Assembly: GCA_002633005.1 (NCBI GenBank)
Contig: NMRA01000165.1
Coordinates: 377,541-439,540, forward strand
Reading direction: 5' to 3'
Source of the DNA: Phoronis australis
Taxonomy: Eukaryota; Phoronida; Phoronidae
Length of the DNA: 62,000 nt
Below, piece after piece: positions 1 to 10,336 of this stretch. The position numbers and the translations under genes were made by a program. The first letter of the stretch is position 1. Each line of letters starts with the position of its first letter. Below the pieces are notes generated by a model that searched no databases, had not been told where the DNA came from, and worked only from the letters and a program-made list of their open reading frames with translations.

Positions 1-3000
1 TCAGATAGAACTGCGTTTCAAGTCATTCACTATAGGCACTCGAGGGTTCAAATTGGAAGCTCGCGCCGTATGACGTCGTATGACGTAGACGATGCGAGCC
101 TCATTTGCATATATTAGTGACATCTGTTGGTTCAAAAAAGAGGATCGTGCCCGAGTACATGCCTGGGAAGAGGCATCTTTTGGAAGGGTAAAACAAGTCA
201 TGTTCAAAGCATCCCAGTGCCATTAATATGAAGTCTTTGGGGACAAAAGTGGTGTCATTTTATAGCTAAAGAGTTAAGCTTTCAAACACAATGCTTGGAT
301 TCCAGACTACTTTAACATTTACTTTTGAAATCACCTTTGAAAATACGTTAAAATGCGCTAAAACAGTTGTCCCTTCCTGGTTATCTCTTCCTGCTGACAC
401 GGATAGGATTTTAAAATGCGAGTTTTCACTTTACACATGAAGTCTTGGACTTTCACGTGTCTCACTGCGAAAAAAAACGAAAACGTACTGACGCCTTTGT
501 GTTGAATGCGTTGGGGACATATTTCCCCATATTTCCCCATATTTCCGTGCTTCCGATCATTTCCTTGTTCCATTCTTCATCGGTGTCATTGGGTGTTTCT
601 GCCGGGCTGTAGTGCGACACACACTTCACCCGCCGTGCAATCTGGCCCAGATCCATTTTGGAAAGTTGGCAAACGTTATATCGGATTAAAAGAGATTAGT
701 CAGACACCGGCTGATCTTGAGTCATAAGTGAAACAAAACTTTGACATAACATGGGTTGACTCATTTGTATGGCTGCCAGTAGCGCTTCGTCAATGATTTT
801 TACGCTATGAAAAAATACAACTGAGACATCAATCTGTCTTACCCTATTACTTGATTTCCGTTGCTGGGAAGAAGAACCAGAAACGGCCGTTCTTACGACG
901 AAGATAAATGTTTCAGAAAAATGCCGTTGTTTGAATTTTGAAAGCGACTGAGGACTATTCTACTATAGCGAGGAAATATTTAGGTCTAAGTTGAAAGACT
1001 TAATTACTATATTTTTCTCAAAATAAAAACTGTAATTCGGAGCGATTTGCTTTCTCCCTCACAAAATTCGGGAAATCAAAAAGTGACTATGCTTTTGTTT
1101 TTCCTTATATTACGTTTTCTACACCAATCAGAACTAAGCTGCAGCTGTTGAGAACGAGAGATTTACCCTTGACTGCCGTCTCCCTCCAGTGTCCTCACCT
1201 TTTGACAGCCGGCGCTGGGAACAACTTACTCTGTCAATTGCAATTTCCAACAAAGTCCTGAAGGGAAAACCACCGTGTTTTGTGTTTTTGGTTATTTTTG
1301 TGAATAATAAGATCATAGTTAATTAATGGTTGACATATAAAGATTGAAGACTGCAGCGGGCACCAGACTTTAAGTAGAGGGCTCAAGTTAAAGCCAAATA
1401 AAACTTGACCACTATAGCCACGACTGATATCACAATCAATCAAATATTAAGCATGTTGATTCAAAATTTGACTGATAGTGATCACATTTGAGCATGGTGA
1501 ACGCTGCACCTATTCTTAAGCTACGTGCCGTTTGGCATGTCTGCGCACTTACTGATGTTACTGTGAGCGGGTGGCTACTTGCCGGTGGCGTTGTGTGTTG
1601 TTTTCGGTTTTATTGACGAAAACTCATTTCTGGAGATTATTGGCTGATTGAGTAGACTTGATTTCTTGAAATTATTAGCTTCGACCAAAGCTATTAAACA
1701 TTGAAATCTATTGGTCGCAATTTGTTCCTTAGTTCGAAATTAATTGGAGTGCATTTCAGGGCTTCCAAAGACCTGATAGTTCGTCGTTAGGCCTACTTTA
1801 GACATGTTGGCCTGTAACGGCGTAACATTTTATTCGGCCAGCGTGGTCATTCTTTGCAAAGCTAGAAACCACACTTCTCGTTTGAGTGAGGAAGCAGTTG
1901 ACACCAATTTTGTGGTGGTATTGTCTAAAACAAAAGTTTGCCGTTTGGACGGAACTGTGACTTATTGACCATGCTATTGATCAAATCTGGGATTTTCCCC
2001 CTCCAGCAGAGCATTAGAGCTGCAACTGCGACGGTTGCAGTTTCGATTCTATGCAGATCTCAGGAAATCATTTTTTTCTCACCGATAGTATCCATGTGAG
2101 GAAATATTGCTAATACATGTATACTAATTGAACTATGGAAATTTTACCACGTGTTATCTGCTAATCCTTCGTGAAGTGTCATATATTTAGTATTTGCTAA
2201 GCGTTTTACAGTTGATATTTAAAATAACGATCATGTGAGTTGAACTAAACAGATAGCCGATTCATCTTTTGGTTGCTCTGGAATTTATTTCTTAAAAAAG
2301 AGTCATTACTTCTATTTTACTGCTTGATTACAAAATATATGGTATGTATCACGATATAAAATATATCATAAACCTTTCCAGGTGATGATAAATAAAACAT
2401 ATATCCCCTAAATCAATTATACAAGGCATCAGTAAATAAAAAGAGTGTCAAAATCCCTCTCTTGGCTGTGTTCGAAACTTCCAAACATGAGCCACCATAC
2501 TCCACGAACAAGATCATGTCTTGTTCTATCGGGCGTGCACTGGTGGTAGAGATAGTCGCACCAGTGAGAGCTTTTTATATAAGCATATTGTACTCTAAAT
2601 TGAAAGTTAGCTTTTAGTAGAAGACCCGAGTTAATTGCCCTTTAAAAGTTTTTTATTTAATGTTGTAGTTTTAAGACAATCTTTCTATGTATGACGTCTT
2701 CATACCTGAAATCATTTCTTCTTCCGTCAACAAACACTATCAAACCCCAGCCACTTCTCGTCATTACATACTGAGTGTGAGAACAAGTGGGGAAATTCGA
2801 ACTTCCACTGAATCGCATAACACGTAGATTTACTAATTTGTGGAAAACGGAAATATAACTGTTAAAATTCCTAAACGAAACTTGAGGATCGTGTTCGGAA
2901 ACTTTTACACGATGTCTAAATGATTAGTGATACACACTGGAAAATGATGCCAACACATGATATGAGAAACATGTTGAAAATTCACATCCAGTCCATATGC

Positions 3001-4518
3001 TCTGAAGTTGATAGCAATGAAACATCTGTCGATAAATTAAAATCTATGTCAATAATCTATTGAAATTTATTACTGTTTTTCCATTATCTATCATTGTTTG
3101 ACAGAAACTTGGAAACTATTAATTTTGGATATTTGACGGTTTCAGGGCCCACTAAAAGTTCATATAAACAATGTCAAGTAGAAAAACAAGGGCAAAATAC
3201 ACCAATATGGCTGTTTTTATTTAATTTAACAATGGTATCCACTGGTTTCCGCCCCATTATGAGTTCACGCTGTCACTACCCGTGCACAAATGCGCAGCTC
3301 TGATGCAAACTACAGACTCTACACTTGCCTTTGCACAGTACTCATAATAGGCTATTTAGAATAATTCGTCAAATAATAATCAAACGGCGCTACATTCATG
3401 CTCTACAGGCTAGCGAAGGGACAACTTCCGATATCAAAAATTGAAACTAAATCAAAGAGCCATCGGTGTGCTGTATTGGGGGCTTACGCAGACACTTTTC
3501 AGTCGGAAAAGATTACAAGCCCATCATGCAGCATACTGGACTCCGCCAGCAAATGAATCAAACTGATGCTCTTATCAAAATCCGAAATTTTGGTAGTCTT
3601 ATTGTTCAAAATATAGTATTTTCACACTATAAACCTTTCAGAGTACATGCCCTTAGCGGCCTGGAGTTCGCAAACCGTGGTTATTTCTCAGTGACACGTG
3701 TGCTGGTTCACTATAAGGCCTTTTGGAGTATAGACCCTTCAAAATAGGAACACTAGAGTATCGTGTGTAGGTATTGCATATTTGTTTCAAAGGGTTCAGA
3801 TTTCGAAAATAGAATTTTATTCTTCGGAGCAATGTCTCACCAGTGTAACAACTCGACACCTCATTCACTTACAGATACTCGCTAAAAACCTGTTATTATA
3901 GCGTTGAAAATACATGCTAATTAGCACCATGTTTCTGAAGACATGCCCGCAAGGCTCTGTATACTGGACCCACTGTTTTCATGATATCTTCTGTACATTC
4001 GAGAGCAATTACCAAAGAAACATTTACCCAGATGAACTATGCATTGTTAGGTGTTTTAGAAAATGCAGCAAACAAGGTTACGACGGAGACGGAGTATGTT
4101 TGATTTCGTTTGAATTCAAACCTCATTCTTAGTAGGAATTCTACTCAGTGGAGCCCAAAAATGTAAATATGTTGACAGTGCTATTATTAAAGTGAAAATT
4201 CTCTTGAAGTGTTGATTACACCAATTAAGTGTAAAATAAATTTCTGTGAACAACGGGATAACCTTTGCTCCCGGAAAGCTGAACAAAGGCTCTTTCGATT
4301 GCCTCATTTGTACAGAGTTAAGTTTTGCATGACACAGGATCTCTTTATCCTCAACGATTTTGTTTTTTATGTGAGATTTGAGGTATTTTGTCTGAGTCAT
4401 ACTCTACAGTTTACATACAGGAGTATTTCAGGGGACTTCAACTCACTGGGATTATCTCATTTTCCAAGCTTTGAGTTTCTCCGTGGATTATAAGCTCAGT
4501 GAAAGTGCTTTTGTGTCC
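1..4518. other. Upstream intergenic DNA, nothing identified
   Basis: AT-rich sequence with short open frames only (under about 95 codons), none matching a family I know. It contains three copies of the 10-mer ATATTTCCCC at about 516-545 (the last imperfect), a 19-mer at 375-393 shared with the hairpin at 22201-22236, a kB-like GGGATTTTCC at 1989-1998, and one TAGGCCTA at 1788-1795. An untranslated first exon of the A20-like gene could lie here unseen. Confidence 0.5.
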
Positions 4519-4520
4519 TA

Positions 4521-5063
4521 CATGACGGCGTTTTTTCGTTCAGTGACTTTACGAGATCTAGAGGGTTGTGAGTGTGTGATAACTTCTAGCTTCTTTATTA
4601 ACTGCCAAACACAGACTTTTGTCTGGTAGGACAACAGGTAGGCCAATTATCTACCAGGCTTATTACAGAAAGACGTGTGAACACAGTCAAACCCAGAGCG
4701 AATTGGTACATTCGGAAAGAATAGATTGTTGTAACTTCTGTTGTAGTTGGGCGATTTTGGCTATTCAAAAAATAAACATGATCACAATTTGACGAGGATT
4801 TCAGAAATGCTATTGGTTTATATTCAAATATGTTATAACTTAACTTTTATTTTTAACAACACAGCCCAGTCAGGCCGCTAGATGAGATCTTATTGGAGAT
4901 TAGAGCAATTATCGAACAAAAGAGAGCTGGCCCTCCAAACATAAATGCCAAAATGGAGTTAATCAGTCGTAAGATATTGGCTACAGGTGGTCATCTTCCC
5001 AACTTATTGTTGGGCTATAGAATCGAACAAGTTGGGAGCAACGCCGGGGAAAACGCCGTAATG
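4521..5063 (+). mobile_element. TA-flanked MITE, copy A
   Basis: Ends are inverted: CATGACGGCGTTTT on the left and AAAACGCCGTAATG on the right, with TA directly outside both ends. The sequence is about 80-85% similar to the reverse complement of 51633-51915, except for about 250 extra bases in the middle (about 4745-4995). No coding potential is recognised. A TA target duplication is typical of Tc1/mariner-class non-autonomous elements; that class is an inference. Confidence 0.65.
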
Positions 5064-7440
5064 TATGTACATGAATTCCCAGTACCCACTGCACGTAGGC
5101 CGCCGGCAGTAGCTAGCAAAGTTGACGGAATGTGCCAACCCGTCAAAAATTGGACAGTTGTGAATTAATGGATTCAATTCCCCATTGCCGGGTAGAAATC
5201 GGTCGCTGTTATGGCAAGAGAAACTTCGAGAGCAAGTTTGGTGTGAATTCGCGATTTCCATCTGTACTTTTAACACTGAACCTAAAATCATCTTTCTGAA
5301 AGGGAACCACTGACTTAAGATGTACTGGATCCGGTTTTGTGGCCTCTTGGTAGCCCGGATTGCCTCACACCGACGGTTCCCATCTTGCTCTCCCTAAAAC
5401 AAAACAGTGCTCTATATAATCCTTCACTTATTCACCTAAAAATGTTGAAAACCCGCTACGAAGTCTAACCGGCAAGTCTTTGCAGGCCGCGTGCTACACT
5501 ACAACTCCAGACTCGCATGGGCGGCGCAACATAGGTAAGTGGGAAGGCGCTATACCCCACTGAGTGCTGCACCGCCCGTGAGGACCACTCGCCAAGAACC
5601 GTGATATCCGTAGTGACACAGGCAGTATATGTTTACTGTTGAATCATGCTTTTAAATCTCTAGTGAGATGCCAATGATGCATTTGGCAGGGGGACGTGGT
5701 GGAAATCACCGAAGCGGAGTTTTGGGCCTAGGCGGGGACCTCCTTTATTTGGAATTTCCCACTGATACTCATATGCAAAATGCGTCCATTTTCTCAATTT
5801 CTTTTAATTTAGGAATAAAAAAAAAAAAACAAGTAAAAACAGACGGATGATACCGTGCACTCTGCTGCTACACTGATAGAGTACTACTCAGCCTTGTCCC
5901 CAAGCCTCGACGCTGCTGATCGGATTAACCACTTTGAGGCTTGGTTATGGGAAATGCCTTCTGCCCAGTGATTGGCCGCTGTCTTGGTGTCATGAAAACA
6001 AAGAGAGATTTTAATTAATTTCACAGGCGTTGTTGCTGACATTCATTTGGCAGAAAGCATGTTTTTGGTTATTTTTTGATATAAAGGTTGTTGACGTACT
6101 TATTTTCAATTGTTTTTCATCAATAGTATCATAGAAATCAATCTCTTTTGGCGCAAATAGCATCATTTTTGCAATAATTTGGACCTTAATTGCCGCAATA
6201 GACCGTTAGTTTTCATTTTTATATTATACTGCAGAAAATTTCAAAACTGATTTAACTTTTTTTACTCGTGATATTGCGGAAATTTCCGTAAAACTGTGTG
6301 TTACACAATTAAGCCTCAAATAGCTAAACCGATCAGAGCCATCTTGAGGCTTGGAAGGCACAGAACAGTTCTCACTGGGTTTTGCCTAGCAAAACACGCA
6401 TCACTTGATTTGTAACCTTTTCTTCACTCTGGTCAAAAACAGGATGCAAAGAATGGCATGTTTTCAATTATTTCACATAAAAAGCCCAGCAGATGAGCAC
6501 AGAAACTTTATCCTTTCTAGTATTTTTGACCATTTCATTCCCACTGAAAACCAAGTTAGACTAAGAAAAATAAGGGCAAAAAAATGCAAAATCGGCACTT
6601 TTTACCCGAAAAACACCACTTCCCTGCCGATGCACGACTAAAACCAACATTAGAGTCTGAAAGCAAATTTCCTACCGATTCCGAAAATGATGTCCAAAAG
6701 TACTGTCAACCAACTTTTTTTGGCAATTCTTGCTTGTTTGAGGGCTACCTAAAATCACAGCCAATTTCTCGGTCGCTACCCAACAATGCACAATTGCAGC
6801 CGGGGGCCGCCATCTTGAAGAAGAGTGCAGCTACAGCCAAGAAAGTGGCTTTTTTATTCACAGCATGTTCACAAATACAAACAAACCACATTCACCGAGC
6901 CTACGTGCAATGCACACCTACAAAATGCCCCCAAACTTGGCCTACCCCAAAACATCTATATTTTGGCAGTGCAAATTGGCCGCGGCCGCAGCCTAACTAT
7001 TCAGTGCCACCTTGGGGACGTGGAATATGAATTCGTCCTTGACCTTTGAAACAAAATCCGTTCTAGTCTGAACTGGTACTTTCCCGTAGTGTCAGCGCGC
7101 TAAATTTAGCACACTTGCGACGAATTTGCCCCTAAATGGCCCGAGTCACACGGTGGTATATGAAACTCCTTTTACGCTTTTAGATATCACATTTGTCTAT
7201 GAAACGACTTGGTGAGTGTTTTATTGTGTTTTCAAATTTAGTACACACTACGTAGGCTCATCCCTGACGATAAGTCAACGATTCTTGCCAGTTAGGCCTA
7301 TTTAAAAGCACAGGCGTCAGCTTCTGATTGTCCCCAAGCCCAATACACTAATTCTAGAAGTTTTATATAGAGTGGATTAGATTGGAGACGATCAGAAGCT
7401 TCCGACAGTTGTGTTTCAAGTTAGGCTATTGTACATGTTG
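5064..7440. other. Intergenic DNA with one hairpin; no gene identified
   Basis: Contains a nested inverted repeat at 5517-5579, a kB-like GGAATTTCCC at 5751-5760, a short poly-A, and a 148-codon open frame at 6584-7030 with no recognisable domain and unremarkable composition. Confidence 0.4.
5517..5579. repeat. Nested GC-rich inverted repeat
   Basis: Outer arms 5517-5528 (ATGGGCGGCGCA) and 5568-5579 (TGCACCGCCCGT) pair at 10 of 12 positions. Inner arms AGTGGG (5538-5543) and CCCACT (5556-5561) pair perfectly. It could be the tip of a degraded repeat; no RNA family is recognised. Confidence 0.45.
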
Positions 7441-7590
7441 TAGTAATAGCCGAGATTACCCGACCCGGGGATCGAACCAGCGACCCCCATTAAACCGGCA
7501 AGCGTGCTAACCATTCAGCTAATAGGCAATTGCCCGTTAGCGAGTAGCTAACAGAGGCTCATATAATTCACCGGAAGCACATCTACAACA
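7441..7590 (-). repeat. tRNA-derived SINE-like repeat, copy 1
   Basis: Read on the minus strand, it has an A-box-like TTAGCTGAATGGTTAGC and a B box GGTTCGATCCC at tRNA-like spacing, so it resembles the head of a tRNA. The acceptor-stem ends do not pair and the anticodon stem is weak, so a working tRNA gene is unlikely. An almost identical 150-bp copy lies at 7828-7977 in the same orientation. Confidence 0.65.
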
Positions 7591-7827
7591 TTCCCCCCTT
7601 CCCAACGGAACGGACACGCGACCAGGAAGGTGAACACCAGGATGTCTCGCATACAGGTCATCAACGTCCCTTGGTACCTTTACCACCACAACACAGGTGA
7701 ACACAAGGTAGTCTCTCATACAGGTCCTTGACTTCTGGAACCTTCCACGCGCGCCGTCCCGAGGTCCGTGGGTACTAGTTGGCACTGCTTCATCGGTAGA
7801 TCATCCGTTTGCCGACTACGCCATTTG

Positions 7828-7977
7828 TAGTAATAGCCGAGATTACCCTACCCGGTGATCGAACCAGCGACCCCCATAAAACCGGCAAGCGTGCTAACCA
7901 TTCAGCTAATAGGCAATTGCCCATTAGCGAGTACCTAACAGAGGCTCATATAATTCACCGGAAGCACATCTACAACA
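7828..7977 (-). repeat. tRNA-derived SINE-like repeat, copy 2
   Basis: Same length as 7441-7590 with only a handful of substitutions, direct orientation, offset 387 bp. The 237-bp spacer (7591-7827) holds a degenerate tandem pair of its own (GTGAACAC..GGT.GTCTC.CATACAGGTC at about 7631 and 7689). Direct repeats of equal length around a spacer could be two SINEs, a tandem composite, or short terminal direct repeats. Confidence 0.65.
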
Positions 7978-8692
7978 ATGTCGTATTGGCATGTCTCAAA
8001 GACGAGTGCAAGGGTATACAATGACAGATTTACAAAGAGACCTCATTCGATTAGTCTATTATCAATTCAGGTGCTGACAGATTTCATGTTCAACATTGTG
8101 TTTTCTCGATATCTGGACTCAATACCCACCTATCTGACGGCGTGCCCAATTTAGCCAAAATCTTATACTATTGCAAGAATATAGTCCTCAGCTTTTTGCT
8201 TTTATATAGACAGAACTGTTCACTGTCACTGGGGAATGAAGCTGAATAAGGCCTTACTATAGGGTGTCCAGACTCTAAAAAGGGACTCATCTTTTAGAAG
8301 CCTCCTTTTAAAGTCACCCTTTTGTAAATTGTAAGGTATTATTCTGGAAACACCATCCTTTTTGAAGGTGCTGATTCCAAAAATATATTGCGAAGGTATT
8401 TTTGGACAGCTGAATTAATTGTCAACCGATTACATATAATCAATGCAAGAATAGATGTTATGTTGTCAAAAATGAGTACATATTTTGCAGTCGAAGTTTT
8501 AAAAGTATTATAAACTATTCTGTAGATTTTTGTAATTGAAAAAGGAAAATTCACAAATTTAATGCTTAAAATTTTTGGAATTTTGTTAGAAAAGCACCCT
8601 TTTCTAAGAAAACCCTTCTCAGCATCATGTCCTACAGTTTTTATGGGAATATCCCCCCGGGAGTAAACGGTTTGGATGCAAAAGCGCTGTAA
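7978..8692. other. Intergenic DNA, nothing identified
   Basis: AT-rich with no recognisable coding or structural feature. A minus-strand open frame of 121 codons at 8339-8704 is low-complexity and has no match that I recognise. Confidence 0.4.
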
Positions 8693-9596
8693 AGGCGAAG
8701 GCAACCTTTTTTCATGTCATTGTTAGCAAAAATAAGGTTCGTTGGTTATCCCAGACATATTTTCAACTTGATTACAGCTTTTCATAATTTAATTAAATAT
8801 TCGTTCTCTACTCTAGAAGTGACGTTTTGGGAGGCAAGCATTTCGCGCCAATTTCTTTTCATATAGTTTGACTATAAGAGCTGTCGAGTCAGTCATTGAT
8901 CTACCTCGGTTGTGATAAGTTCGGTCATCGTTTGCTTTTGTTTACGAGTCAGTCAACATGCTACACTGTTGCTGCGTACCGGGATGTACTCATTATGGCC
9001 CAAAGCCTGTAAGCAGCCCTGCTGCGATGTTGAGTAGTGGGAATGAAAACAGGTCCAGTCAGTGAAGAGTACAGTTCGTCCAATGAACAGATCGGTGAGC
9101 CAAACTTTGATCAATTTATTGTGGACTTGTTTAAAGTATTGGAGCTATTTAGAAGGTGCCAGGTGTCTGGCGAGGGAGTCACACAGTGGGGTGTAAGCAG
9201 TTTGTGTGCTCAAGTAACTATCCAGTGGGAGTGTGTCGCGGTACACTCGGGCAAATGGGACAGTTGTTCCTCTGGCCGTGAGACAATAATGAGTACATCC
9301 CGGTACGCAGCAACAGTGTGGCATGTTGACTGACTCGTAAACAATAGCAAACGATGACCGAACTTATCACAACCGAGATAGAACAATGACTGACTTGGCA
9401 GCTCTCACAGTCAGACTATATGAAAAGAAATTGGCTCGAAATGCTTGCCTCCCAAAACGTCACTTCCGTAGTAGAGAACGAGTAATTAATTAAATTACGA
9501 AAAGCTGTAATTAAGTGGGAAATATGTCTGGGATAACCAACGAACCTTATTTTTGCTAAAAAAGACATGAAAAAGGTTAAATAATTGCCTTTGCCT
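8693..9596 (+). mobile_element. Non-autonomous Kolobok-like (TTAA) transposon, copy 1, 904 bp
   Basis: Long terminal inverted repeats: left 8693-8996, right 9286-9596, both starting AGGCRAAGGCAA at the outer end. Flanks are GTAA (8689-8692) and TTAA (9597-9600), consistent with a TTAA duplication with one mutation. Inside the left repeat is an ATG (8958) followed by MLHCCCVPGCTHY, the start of a THAP-type zinc finger. The interior is an internally deleted version of 35992-37317. A TTAA target site plus a THAP domain is typical of the Kolobok superfamily. PiggyBac also uses TTAA but has CCC ends. Confidence 0.75.
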
Positions 9597-9600
9597 TTAA

Positions 9601-10041
9601 TGCCCCATGCAGGGCCATCTTTGTTTTGGTTAAAATTTTAGTATGTGATGATATGTTAGTTCAACACGTACGTAATAAAACCATAGACCGAATGTAATTC
9701 ATTTGTTGTTGCAACTAGTAGGTGCTCCCTCTCTAGCCTGATTTGTGCCAAGTTCAAGTTTGTCTTGATCTAATTAGCAAGTTACTTTTGGAACTTAAAC
9801 GAAAACATGTACTTGTTAGAGATATCCAAAATCACCATTAAAGTGTTAGCGACAAAGCCGACAATGGATCTTGCAATCAGTTCTGGCAAAAATAAATTGT
9901 ACCTAATACCTGCCCTTGCAAAAATTAAGTGAGTGTGTTGGTTGACTAAATTGATTAGATAAAAATATGTTCTTTTTCATTTTATTGTTGAAAACACTGG
10001 CATTTTTCGCATCTCATTTAGAACTGTTGTTTTAGCTTTCA
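9601..10041. other. Presumed upstream region of the A20-like gene
   Basis: 441 bp between the transposon and the start codon. No TATA box or clear NF-kB site was seen. It ends in a splice-acceptor-like tract, so it may be 5' intron and not promoter. Confidence 0.35.
10021..10041 (+). other. Candidate 5'UTR splice acceptor upstream of the A20-like ATG
   Basis: A pyrimidine-rich run ending ...TTGTTTTAG closes at 10035, six bases before the ATG. This suggests that an untranslated first exon lies further upstream, as in vertebrate TNFAIP3. The upstream exon itself was not located. Confidence 0.45.
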
Positions 10042-10336
10042 ATGGCAACTATTAAGTTCATACAAAGCTTGCCTGCTGTGAACCAAGCCAAGAGAAAACA
10101 ATTAGAAAAGAAGATCCACGATGACGTAAAAGAAGGCACCAATGGCCATCCCTGCCACTTACTATCCATGGCATTCTTCACCTTCGTGCTCTTCAATGTG
10201 ACAGTGTTTCCCCAGGATCATCAACGAGCAATTGAGGAAGCTCTGATTGACCATGGCTTTAAGGAGAGCCTGGAGAAGTCGCGTGCTCTCAACTGGTGTA
10301 GAACAATCAAACGACTCTATCCAATGCTGACTCTGG
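10042..10336 (+). CDS. TNFAIP3-like: A20-like coding exon 1 (residues 1-99, N-terminal OTU)
   Basis: Begins at an ATG with G at +4 and encodes 98 residues plus the first base of Gly99. It carries the ALID segment with Asp70 and the LNWCR helix that precedes the catalytic loop. The donor GTGAGC begins at 10337. Reading on past the donor runs into intron and does not match the family. Confidence 0.92.

Noticed and set aside
6584-7030. 148-codon open frame
   Set aside because: No recognisable domain, unremarkable composition and no splice context; consistent with chance in 62 kb.
7441-7977. Two functional tRNA genes
   Set aside because: A and B boxes are present, but the acceptor stem does not pair and the anticodon arm is poor. 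The pair behaves like a SINE.
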